DNA from: Rotaria socialis
Lineage: Eukaryota; Rotifera; Eurotatoria; Philodinida; Philodinidae
NCBI GenBank assembly: GCA_905331475.1
Contig: CAJNYU010003364.1
Location: 310,001 to 374,000 of the forward strand
Reading direction: 5' to 3'
DNA: 64,000 bases
In this document: positions 24,575 to 36,200 of the stretch, piece by piece
How positions within the stretch are numbered: the stretch's first letter is position 1
Layout: every line of letters begins with the position of its first letter
The notes under the pieces: model-generated
Seen by the model: only the letters and a program-made list of their open reading frames with translations
Told to the model about the DNA's origin: nothing
Database searches by the model: none
Position numbers and translations under genes: made by a program

Positions 24575-26421
24575 ATGTTATTCAATAAGACATCGAAAGT
24601 TTTTGTAGGTATTATTATATTTCGTTTGCTCTCTTGGTTGATCGTACGTACATATTTTATTGCCGATGAATATTGGCAAACTTTTGAAATAGCTCATTCA
24701 CTTGCCTTTGGTTATGGTTATAAAACATGGGAATGGAAATCAGATATTGCTATACGAAGCTATTTTTATCCATTTATTATTTCATTAATCTATCGAATTA
24801 TTGCTATTTTTCATCTTGACACTGTATCGATACTCGTGAATGCAGCAACATTATTTCAAACATTATTGGCTATTATTGGTGATTTAGCTTATTTGAAATT
24901 TCTGCAAGGTCATAAATTAATATTCTTAATTCTTTTATGTCGATTTTCATGCTGGTATACAATGTACTCATCGCCAAGATTAATTATTAATAATTTAGAA
25001 GAAATACTTTTTATTTGTAGTCTTGCTGCTGCTAAAAAGTAAGCAAATAATGAGTAGTAGTTATTCATCTTAAAATCATGTAATATCTTTCCCTGTACTA
25101 ATGTTCTTCGTTAGCTTTATAAGCGTTTGAACGCTATTTTTTGATAAATAAGCAAAATTAATCCTTGAATTTAGTCACAAAAAAGACCTGACAACGCTGT
25201 TCGATTCATCAGTGAACTTCTTATCAAAATTTTGACATTCAAGTGAAGAGACTTTCTAATTTATTTAATTCTCTTCTATTGTTAAAATAGAATCCATTTA
25301 ATTTAGGGCACTCGCACTGTGTACATTTGTAGTTTTGTTCTTGATTGTCGAGTGTTCGAGTAGTTCACAAATATTTCTAATCTTATTTATACATTTCTGT
25401 AAATTTTCTTCGTAGTTTTCAATCATCATCTAACATGATGTTTCATGCACTTGTTTCATTGTCATTTATCATTCGTCCAACATCTGCAATTCCATTTGTT
25501 ATTATTTATCCATATTTATTATATAAAAGTTCTAGCCGATTCAAATTTCTATTTCAAGCATTCTTATGTTTTATTCTATTAAATATGTTGAACATTCTCT
25601 TAGACAGCTATATGTACAATCGGTGGACATTTGTCCCATTAAATTTTTTCTACATAAACTTCCTTCATCCAAAATCAATATCATCACATTATGGTATAAA
25701 TAATATTTTATGGTATTTAACAAATGGTCTTCCAATGATATTTTTTTATCGTTTACCATTTATATTTGTTGGTTCTATTGCTAATAAACGTTTGACATCA
25801 ATAATTTTATTTACAATATTTATTTACACATTAAATACACATAAAGAATTTCGATTTCTAACACAAATTTTACCAATATTATTCATATTAGAAGCACATG
25901 GAATAGATCGATGTTTAAAAATATTTAAATGGAATCGATTTCGATGGATTATATTTGCATCATTTATTGGACAATTAATGATTGGAATTTATTTTTCATT
26001 AATTGATCGGCAAGGACAAATATCAGTTATGCAATATTTACGAACAAATTTAATTAGTAATAATAAAGAAAATCTTGCAATTGATTTTCTTATGCCATGC
26101 CATTCAACACCATACTATAGTTTTATTCACCGAAATGATATACAATTAAATTTTTTAACATGTGAACCAAATTTAGATAGTAGAAACAATGATTATATGG
26201 ATGAAGCTGATCAATTCTTCTCACGACCTATTGAATCGTTAAAAAAACGATTGAATACTTATAATTCTAGTCATTTAGTTATGTTCGATACATTATATAA
26301 TCAAGTCAAAGATGTATTTGAAGAAGATCAATGGTTTTTTGTCAAAGAAATTTTATTCAATTCTCATATTCAACATACATCAAGACACGGAAAAACAATT
26401 TATATTCTTGAAAAACGATGA
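24575..26421 (+). CDS. PIGB: GPI mannosyltransferase 3 (PIG-B)
   Basis: ER multi-pass enzyme of glycosyltransferase family 22; it adds the third mannose to GPI anchor precursors from dolichol-phosphate-mannose. The lumenal active-site region is visible near the N-terminus: IADEYWQTFEIAH and GYGYKTWEW (family pattern PDEYWQ...GYLTWEW). Later family blocks are SFIIRPTSAIPF, THKEFRFLTQILPILF and the C-terminal PCHSTPYYSFIHR with YMDEADQFF. Two exons, 24575-25038 and 25416-26421, join in NFQSSSN. The intron is 377 bp, long for this region. About 490 residues, the usual size, with many hydrophobic segments. The ATG at 24575 lies directly after an AG. Confidence 0.96.
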
Positions 26422-27928
26422 AAACATGATCCAGCGCCATCATATTTAGAAAAATTTATTCTTATTGGTATAAAGGGTTATGGTTATTTAAGAAAGATGG
26501 TAATCTCAATGTTAGTTTGGGAAAAGGGAAATTATATATCAGTATTCCAATATAATAAACAAATAGAGACAATGAAAAGCTATTCGTGAAATATAAATAT
26601 GAAACATGCTAAAACTAATTTTAAAATTTTGAACCAAATGGATGCCACATGTTCAACATCAATTGGCGTACGAATCAAATATATGATTGTATTATTTATA
26701 AATGAGTTTCAATGTCCTATAGGATAAAATAAATATTATGATTCTAAGCAGCCGACGAGAGTAATCGAATTTTCACAATTTAAAATTCAACATCTACTAA
26801 TTATAATTGTTTGACAAATTTTTCCTTGTGTTACTTTAGAGTCTGTAGAAAATTTGTCGATGTTCTATAAATGTGAGCTATATGGAAGATCTAGAGAACT
26901 GTCAAGCGCACATTTACAATCAATTCATTCTTATTGATATCAGTATTTTAATGGATTTGAAAAATAATAAAAAAGAATCCTGAAGAAACAATTTTGTCAA
27001 TATCAGAAAATATCTAAATGTTTTCTACAGTATGATAATTTTGAGGGTTTAGATCAATTGATTGAAACTAGAACATGTACATATGTATGTGGCAGGCGAG
27101 TTTGGAATAGTTTTTTTCTTAATTTTTTTAATAGAACTTTTGTTGAGATCTGACTTTAGAAATTTTTATATTGAGAATTATTCCTTGCATCTTTTTACAA
27201 TGAGTTTTGAAATAATTCAACTCTGTCTATCTTTTTAACTATGGAGACATTGAATTTATCTGAGAAATATTTCTTCTCTATTCTGTTTTTCTATAATCTA
27301 TTATCACGAGCAGAAAAAAAAAGAAAAACATATTTTTTCGCGCATTCCAATCTCAACTGAAATTCTCATGTCAATTGTGACATATATATATAAATCTCGA
27401 TCTCGAGGAATTAAATGATTTTTATGCATGATGTATTATAGAATTTTGAGAAGTTGATCTTTCGAAACCAATAAAGTTTGAAAAAAACAACAGACAAGTG
27501 TAGCAGATGTTTTTATGCATGTAGTCCACTTCCAATCCGAAAATCTTTGATTTTTACTAAATCTGCCATTTTGGCCATTCCTTTATGGTTGTTCTCTATT
27601 GATTTATAATTCATTTATATACAAGTGTAACTATGCTTTATTTTTTTTAATGCTAAATGAAAGTTTTCGACATCAAATCAGTCATTATTTTTTACTTAAA
27701 TATTCTTCGTTAGATCTTAATATGTTCAATTCTAAAATATTATCGTTTGGAATCGAACTAATATTACAGAAGTAAACAAAATGCTTGCTGTCATTTCATT
27801 TTATTTTATTTTTTGTGGCTATTGGTAATTATTAGTTTTTTTTTCGTTGATAATTATAGAAGAAAACAAAAGTACCTATTCATATTAGAAAAAGAGAATC
27901 AGATAGGGTTTGTAAACAGATAATTCAT
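26422..27928. other. Convergent intergenic region, PIGB / LURP-like
   Basis: 1.5 kb between two 3' ends. AATAAA occurs near 26728 and could serve PIGB. The rest is AT-rich with no recognisable gene, repeat or structure. Confidence 0.55.
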
Positions 27929-28664
27929 TTAATCATGAGCGACTTCATCTACAATGATAGCTAAAGCCAATATAAATGGTACATCTTGACCTTGTTCTAT
28001 TTTCACATCATATTTATCGCCAACTGTAAAGAATTTCTTTGAAATAGTAGCAACAATTTTATATTCTCTTTGTATTGTAAATTCATGTGAACCAAAATTG
28101 CCGTCAATTTTGAAATTACCATATTTCGATTTTATTTTAAATTTTTTACCGCCAAGAAGATTCATTTTACGACTAAAATTTAAAAGTTTAAGTTGCCAAA
28201 ATAAATTTCATATAGATTCATCCACTTACTTAACCTCAGCAACAACTGTATCATTTTGGCGAATTTCATATTTTGCTAAACCAAGTGGATTAAGAATATG
28301 TTTAACTAAGATTACAAAAAAAATTAGGAATCATCCATATTAATTTAATCATGTATTTACTAGCATAATATTCCTTTTCACCACTAACATCAGTTAATTG
28401 AAGATGTTTACCAAGGCTGACTTTTTTAAAACCAACCTTAATAGATACGCACATGAAATAGAAAGTTTTCAATCAAATATTTAATTTTACTTTATAAATC
28501 GATTGATCTTGATCATCTTTAACTGTATAAGATGAGCCAAGTGTAAGAATTTTTTGTCGAAGCTCATATTTAGTTGCATTTTTTACTTTTGATGAAAACA
28601 GTCCGGAGATACTACCGATGAATATTAATTGTACAATAAGTATTTGTAAAAGAAAACGAGCCAT
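27929..28664 (-). CDS. Secreted LURP-one-related (tubby C-terminal-like) protein
   Basis: The four exons join cleanly. Exon 1 (28664 to about 28490) encodes a hydrophobic signal peptide (ARFLLQILIVQLIFIGSISG) followed by YELRQKILTLGSSYTVKDD, typical of the start of the LURP-one/scramblase-like barrel. Exon 2 has KVSLGKHLQLTDVSGEKEYY, exon 3 PLGLAKYEIRQNDTVVAEV, and exon 4 MNLLGGKKFKIKSKYGNF and ends AHD. Strand-rich repeats of the tubby-like fold are evident; total is about 195 residues. LURP-one-related proteins are usually cytosolic or membrane-associated and of unclear function, so the signal peptide is the odd part. No catalytic residues are expected. Likely GPI-free and secreted. Confidence 0.8.
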
Positions 28665-29238
28665 GATAGAATAACGTCACAGTGATCTACTTATACGATG
28701 TTCGAAATAGTAATTGGTACCCGATAGAATTTGTCAATAAATTTCGACGTGCAAAACAAATCTACTGATATAATTCTGATTTATATCGACTTTTATGCGC
28801 TCGACGAAAACAAAAAGAAGGAGAATTTCTTTTTTCTACTGTTTATATATGGTTTCATCAGTCATGTATTTCGGCGTCTATCTATGTGTGTCGTAAATTA
28901 TCAGTAAGAATACAGAATACAGATATCACAAGTACATTTATTTACAAACATTATTCAATCATTTAATCTATAACATGAAAAGTTGAAGACAGTAGTCATT
29001 CTTTATCATATCAAATGGACAAATAACTCTCATATATCATGCAGTTCATAATCAGACAGCTTGATAGTTGTTAAATTCATAATATCAATTTTACTTCATG
29101 CTTTTGAAAAGGAAAACAAAGAATAGCTTCATTCTTTAGAATGTGGATGAGATTTAAAGAATTTATTTGCTATCACTCAGACTAATACTATATGTTCATA
29201 GCAGAAATGAAAACAGACACAAAAAACAAAAACAAAAT
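28665..29238. other. Intergenic region upstream of the LURP-like gene
   Basis: About 570 bp between two genes on the minus strand. It presumably holds the LURP-like promoter and the 3' UTR of the PACT gene. No distinct signal was seen. Confidence 0.5.
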
Positions 29239-31438
29239 CTATTTAAAATCAGCTAATTTCTGGACCCATTTTCTGACGAGCCAACGCATTCGAAATACAG
29301 CAATCACAACTTGAGCGTAATATCGAAAACGAAATCGATAGTCAGTAAAACGTCGTTGAAATGGTTGTCGACGAATAAGTTTCATTTTATCGTAATTATA
29401 CGGATATGAACTATGTCTTGTGTCACCAGTTAAACGTCGAATTTCATTTAATGCATAAGTTTCTGTGTCTTCATAGCCAGTTAATAAAACAAGTAAATAA
29501 CGTTTTTGATATATTAATGCTTTTCGATAATTATCACAACGTAAATATTTAGAATAAAATTTAGTTGATGTGGTTTGATTTTGTGTTTGTTTTAATTGTT
29601 CAAATTTAACTTTTAAATAATTCAATTGTTCTTTTGTTTGTTCAAGTTCATTGATCAATAATAGACGATCTTCAGAGAAAAATTTTGCTAATGCATCCCG
29701 TTGATACTTACACATATCATGAATTTCTTGTTCAAGTTGTGTAAAATTTGGATGCTGACGAATTTGTATTAAACGGCGTTCTTGTTCACAACGAAATACA
29801 TCGGCAATACATTTTATTAATTTATTACTTGACTCATTGGTATTCATATTGCCAATAAGTGAACGAAGAAATGAATTTTCTTCGTTTAACTTTTGTAATG
29901 AACGTATCGAATCTTCTGTTGTACTAATATTAACACCATTTAATCGCAAAGAGAGAAGTTCACTTAATGTTAATACATGTACACCTAATAAAAACAAAAA
30001 TAATTTATACGAGTCTTTGTATTGATTAAAAATACTCTTAAAAATAAATTCGATAATATTTTCTGAGGCATCGAAAAATAGAAAGGGTTTCAAAAGAACG
30101 TATATTTATCTATGAGTAATCTTAGATACTCTGATCTTTGTTCAAGGGTGCAAAATTATTGAAAATAGAAGTCTTCTTCAACCATAAATCTTTTCCATAA
30201 CTGCACTACTTATTTGATGTCGACGTATTTAGTATTCTATTTGTCGAAATTTTAAAAAGAGTTCTCCAACTACGATTTAATAAGGTTTCTAAATCTCGAT
30301 ATTTTAATTTTTGACTTCAGTTGAATTTATATGTTTCTTTATTGGTTTAGCAATTTGTAATTATGATAGTTTGCTTTCGAAGCCTATCGTTCTAGTCTAA
30401 GTGATAGCATCGAAAGCTGAATCATATTTGTAAATATTTCGATCAATAATGTGATTTATAATTTTTCTATTGGATTCGAATCATATAATATGAGTTCACT
30501 AATGGATGCAACACAAAATATGTTGATTCTATATGTTTACCTCTCTTAATATTATAACTTAAATTTTAGATCGTAAATTCGTTTTATTTTCATTGGACAC
30601 TTGAATTGATCGTAGCTGTCTTAATATAGTTTAGCTTTCATTTTTACTAATAAGATGAAATTTAAAAATGAAATGTTATCTACTAAATGGTACATGTAAA
30701 CTAAAACAAAATGTACCAAAAGTCGAATTTTGTGGTTGTCACATGCGTATATGTGTATTTGTATTTTTTTGTTTCTTGAAAGGTTTCATCGTCAATATTG
30801 TTTCTATGCACAGTTTAGTTAGAACTACACACTTGAGTATACTACCGAAACTCAATAATCAGCAGTCTACACGACATCGTTTTATTTCTATTGATTTTTC
30901 TTTTACCTTCAGTGTGTAATTTATTAATAAGCCGTTTCAACTCATCATTATCAGTTGACTGTTGTAATAATATTTGTCGACGTTCATCATCAAAACTTTC
31001 ATATTCTTGAGCAAGACGTACTTGTTCTCGAACTTTTTCACCTATACTTTGATCAATACCAAGACTACTTGAACTTAAATTAAGTAAGTATTGCTGCTGC
31101 TGTTGTTGTTGTTCATGTAAACGGGCTCGAAATCCAGCAAATTGATGTTCATATTCACGCTTCAATTGTATTCTCATTTCTACACATTACAAAAAATATG
31201 TTTTTCTTTGTCGTATTTTTATTAAGTTAAGATCTTGTACAAATTATTTACCTGTGATTTTATCTTTAAGTTCATGTTCATAATGCAGACGTACACGTTC
31301 TATTTCAAGTTGATGTTCAAAGTGTAATGTTTCATAACGTAATTTCCAATCGACGGGTGTTGTTCGCGGTGATATAGACATATGTAATGTTGCTGTTTCT
31401 AGTTCAGGCACTTGTTGTTGTCGACGAGGTGAAGTCAT
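29239..31438 (-). CDS. Miniature PACT-domain protein (AKAP9/pericentrin type)
   Basis: PACT domains target AKAP9/AKAP450 and pericentrin to the centrosome or basal body. Three exons: 31438-31248, about 31180-30905 and about 29984-29239; the second intron is about 920 bp. The first two encode charged coiled-coil sequence with a Gln run (HEQQQQQQQYLLNL). The last exon carries more coiled coil and then a PACT-like C-terminus: LRCDNYRKALIYQKRYLLVL, TGYEDTETYALNEIRR and a basic end with VVIAVFRMRWLVRKWVQKL. Total is about 400 residues, against thousands in vertebrate relatives. The start at MTSPRRQQQ is chosen because the next gene begins 530 bp away on the other strand. Missing upstream exons cannot be excluded. 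Confidence 0.8.
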
Positions 31439-31968
31439 TTGAAAAAAAGAATTTTTTCTGAGGTAAAATGAAAAGAAATGGTTGGTTGCCTTGACATTCT
31501 TTGATGGCTCATCGTCTTGTACTTCTACGTTTGTTCTGTTAAAACTTAATGTGGTTTTTTTATCTTATTTTCTTTTTCTAGGCTGTGTATTTGCGTTCTT
31601 TCGACCACCAGGCGCGACGATCACTTTCATTTTCTTTTGAATAATTATTCGTCTTTTTTTCTTTCTTTGAATTGATTGCTTAACTGTTTCATTCTTACTC
31701 TTCCTGTTGCTCAGAAGATTCTGCATAACGACAATAGACAAAATGGAAGAAATGCATTGTGTTTGTCACATTGAATGTTCCTTGAAAGGGAGTAAATTTA
31801 ATAGAAAAAATTTGATTGACAAGCACAAAAGCTTAGCCGATTTGACTTCTACTGTAATATTTACATGTTCAATTTAAATGAAGCAAGAGTTATGATTTTC
31901 AGTTCCTTTTTAATAAAGACATTTTTTTTCTACTAAACGTCAAAGAAAAATCAATAAAAACAATCAGG
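31439..31968. promoter_or_regulatory. Divergent intergenic region, PACT protein / Tctex light chain
   Basis: 530 bp between divergent starts of two putative microtubule-related genes; a shared promoter is possible. T-rich tracts are present but no clear core element. The Tctex-type ATG is preceded by AATCAGG. Confidence 0.45.
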
Positions 31969-32544
31969 ATGGAATCGAAACGTATAAGAACTCGTACTAT
32001 GCTTCAACGCGTAATGGCTCTAACTAAACGTGCTAATGATTTTCAATCCTCAGTAAACTTAACTGCTCTATTGCCGACGAATAATTGGCATCTTTCGACC
32101 GGTATCAATTTAGATCAAATTCAAGGACTAAAGACAAATCCTACTTATCAAAATTTACAATTAACAGCATATCCACTTCGTCCTTCTCGAAATTTTGATT
32201 TTGCACGTGCGCAAAAACTTCTTCAATTGGAACTCAATCGGCGATGTGCGAGCATATCAAACTTGATTCGATATGATCCGAAGAATTGTTTAAATTTTGC
32301 ACAAGCTTTGTCACAACGCTTACGTCGTGTTCTTAAATCTGATACATTAAACAGTATGCGATATAAAATTATTGTGATTGTTACTATTGTTCAAGCAATA
32401 TCTGATGGCAGAAGAAGCCAATCAATGGCTATTATATCAAGATGCCTATGGGATCACGAAACAGATGGATCGATAACTGCACAAGCTACATTCGGATATG
32501 ATATGCTTGCTGTGGCGACTGCGTATGCAGTTTATACAGACTAA
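31969..32544 (+). CDS. Tctex-type dynein light chain domain protein
   Basis: Intronless gene of 191 codons. Residues 1-70 are basic and probably disordered; about 75-190 form a Tctex-1 (DYNLT) domain, recognisable from YPLRPSRNFDFARAQKLL, RYKIIVIVTIVQ and a C-terminal block with SRCLWDHETDGSITAQ ending ATAYAVYTD. These proteins dimerise in cytoplasmic or axonemal/IFT dynein and related ciliary complexes. The long N-terminus resembles the TCTEX1D1/TCTEX1D4 (DYNLT5/DYNLT4) group more than the core light chains. The exact orthology is not settled from this sequence. Confidence 0.88.
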   Translation: MESKRIRTRTMLQRVMALTKRANDFQSSVNLTALLPTNNWHLSTGINLDQIQGLKTNPTYQNLQLTAYPLRPSRNFDFARAQKLLQLELNRRCASISNLIRYDPKNCLNFAQALSQRLRRVLKSDTLNSMRYKIIVIVTIVQAISDGRRSQSMAIISRCLWDHETDGSITAQATFGYDMLAVATAYAVYTD

Positions 32545-33285
32545 TACTGAATAGAAAGTGTGAGAATATAAATATATATATATTTATTGAAGGCAAAATA
32601 AAAATATTAAGTATACGTTTTAACACAGCCTATGTAGATATATTATTCAAGTTGAAAACCTGACAAGTTGATAAACAAAAACGAAGTAAACATTACACGA
32701 AAAACATATGGCATCAAACAACATGTGAAATCAATTTGATACAAATAATTTTTTATATGAATAACCAAGGTTTTTTCCTGTTTTTCTTGTGTTCGTAATA
32801 AAGAACAAGTAACGTGCTATTTTTCTCATTTAAAATATACCAATTTTTATGGTATACAAAACATATTAAGGTCAAGATTGAATACAAATATTGTTCTTTT
32901 TATTCTCAGATAGATTTGATTCATGACAGATTTATAAAGAGTATAGCTTTCAAATATTTCTTCTACAGAGGTTTTATTCACAATCTCAAAATTTACTTCA
33001 GTATTTTAATGTCAATGTAATCATATTATATTGATTAGATAGAGAAGGAAAATAGGCGTAGTCTTGTTTTGGTGCTCGTAATTCACAATTGTGTTTCATC
33101 TTTATTTTATTTCGTGCTCTTTCCTTTTCGTTTTCTTTTTGCACAGCATACAGCAAACATCTGGTGCAATCGTTACAACGTGTCGTTGATATCAACTGCA
33201 AAGAATAAAAAATAAAAACCAAGTAATAGCGCCAAAAAAAAAGAGAATACTACGATTTAGACGGCTCTGATCAGTATACTTAGAA
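32545..33285. other. Intergenic region before RASEF
   Basis: 740 bp between same-strand genes. A TATATATATATT run follows the Tctex stop, and AATAAA-like words occur near 32600. Nothing else is supported. Confidence 0.5.
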
Positions 33286-36200
33286 ATGGGTGATACTGAT
33301 AACATCAATGAAATCTTTCAAATAGTCGATTCGGATGGAAGTGGCTATCTCAATAAAGAAAAACTTCAACGTATATGTCCACATTTATCGCCATCTGATA
33401 TTGATATCATATTTACTGATCTTGATATAGATCATGATAATCGTATCAGTTTAAAAGAATTTACTAATGGTTTTAAAGAGCTTATTCAACCAAGTCATAA
33501 TAATCATGCAATATGTAAAAACAAATTGATCAATCATGATAATGCTATTGATAAAGAAGAAGAAGAAGAAGAAGAAGAAAATTTAACAACAGATATAACA
33601 CCAGTACAAATCAATGAAGTATTCAATAACCTATCATGGTATGAAAAAGAAAAGCAAATATTAATAATTCTAAGTCATTTTATTCATTCATAAGAATTAA
33701 ATATGCTCATAAATCGATGTGTCGTGACTCAGATGTCTATCAATACATTTATATTGAAAACAATTTCTTTTTTTAAAAACTTTCTTTTCGTACCATTCGA
33801 GACAGTAGCTATTAATACTTGCAATATATTATAGCTAATTGTTATTCATTCCCTTGTTTCAAATTATATTTTAAGATTAAATACGCTCACCTGAGCGAAA
33901 AGAAATAGAGCCGAATCGAATCATGTCTAATAGTTATATAAATATCGTGTTGTTTGCATAAACATGATTGTGTATGGAATTATGTATATGTAAAGAGAAA
34001 AGAAGAAGAGAAAGAGACAGAGAAGAGAAGGAGTGAAACGAGGAGGAAAGAAGAAGGAGGAGAAGGAGAAAAACAGTCGTAACGACAACGATCCTGACAA
34101 ACGATTCTTGTTATTTTGTTCTCATCACAAACTGCAGAGTTTTTCTTTCTTATTTTTGAATACTTCTAATTTCGATTGTTTAAAATTGTGTGATGGATCT
34201 AAGCAACGCTCATGGCATCACCAAGAATATCTTTTCCAAGTAAGTAGCGAGACATAAATTTTCTCGATTGAATGCGTTCTTTAGAGTAGAAAAGATAAAA
34301 ATACAGCACTATTTTGGTGATACTAGTAAAGAAAAGAGAGGACAAATATTTTCTTGAAAACTATACCAAAATCAATCAAACAAACTATTAATAACACTTG
34401 AAATATGATCTAAATAGGCGCCTTCACCAAAAAAGATAGTATGACACGAGCCGATGAGATTACTAGACAAAAGAATTATCTATTGATTCTAGTGGCAATT
34501 TTAATTTGTAGGACGGGGTTGATCCATATTAATTGAAATTTATTTTGTTTATTTGCTTTTAGTCAAGAACAAATTTTTGAATTTTATGACACATTACGCA
34601 ATGGATCAAGTGAATCAATGGGACAATTTCAATCAATTCTTGAAGTATTCGTTGGTGATATAATGAAGTATCGCAAGGAAATTAAACGGTTAGAAGACTC
34701 TTATAAACGGTAATTAATAAACTATCATTGTTATAATAAATTTCCATCAGTATATGCTTACATATTTAATAGAGAAAAGGATATGAATGAAAAATATTTA
34801 AGACGTATTGAAGAAGATCAAGAACGTGAAATGCATCAAGTAGAAGCTAAGATCCGTAAAGAAGTTAGTCTTCTACTATTTTATGTATGTATTTTAAAAA
34901 AAGATAAATAATATTTTTTCTTAATAGGAACAACAAAAATTTGAATCAGAACGAGAATTAATTCAACAGCGTGCATCAAAAAAGATTGCTGAACTACAGG
35001 CAAATCTTCAACGTTTACAAACTGTATGTTCTTCTTCTGTGTTTTTAATTAGAGAACATATCTGAATGTCTATCATCGATCGAAGTGATATTTTATCTAT
35101 AATTATGACCTAGTGAGAACTAGTTAAATCCTAGAAGACTTTGCCTCCATAGATTTTTCTTGTACAACGATTGTTGTTTTTCAGTGAATACTAAACTATT
35201 CATGGAAAATTAGGCATAGGAAATTTTCAACCAAAGACGAATGGTTTTTTTTCAGCAAAATAATGAATATTCAATAGGCAAAACATATGTCACAAAATGC
35301 CATAAAAATAACTATTCGTTAGAATTCAAAATCTAGAGACGGGACTTTACTTTTTCACAACAATGCTGTCATCAACCGAAAATCTGATACAAATAATTTC
35401 AATCCTACACAAAAGTTCTATTGAAATGAAATATTCTATTAGCATATTTCTAGCCTCATCAGGTCGTATTAATAGACAAAATATCACTTCAGTCGATAAT
35501 ATACAGTTCAGCATGTTTATTTATTAGAGAAAATTCATATCGGCCTTCTTGGTTTATTCAGATTGAACAATGTTACCTTGATCGTCAATCGAATGAAAAT
35601 TCATCGATAGTTTTACTACGTGAAGAAATTTCTAAATTAACACAAGAAAATCAAACACTAAATTCGTCATTAAATGATTCATTAACTACAATTGCCATTT
35701 TAAAAAGTGATTTACAATCATTTAAAACTCAATTAAACGACCGCCAATCAATTCTTTTACAGTATGAAAATATTCATTTGTAGACACAAAAAAAAATATG
35801 TTGAAGAAATCGAAACAGATAGCTTGTATATACATACATAGTTTATAGAAACCTGAAAAATACTATAAAAATAGCGATGCAATTTCATTTCTTGGTTTCA
35901 TATATTAATTTATTTCTCAGTTTCGTTTTTACAACCGACAAAAATGAAGTAAACAATGAAGCTGAAAATGCTAAAATAATAATAGAAAGAGTAGCAGATG
36001 AAATGAGATTAGAAATCATAGCACGACAATCAACATATACATTATACACAATTACTAATTTTAATATTGGATTAAAATTCCATAGAATAGAAAAATTATC
36101 ATAGGTCACATCGTCATTTCAGAGGCTCGTGACTTGTTAATGCCTGTATTTTAGAAAGTAGTTAAACTATAGTATTTGAATTTTGAGTGTAAAATCTATA

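Noticed and set aside
34033..34257. Lys/Glu-rich 74-codon open frame
   Set aside because: Product of a polypurine tract inside a RASEF intron; the EF-hand exon joins directly to the exon at 34563.
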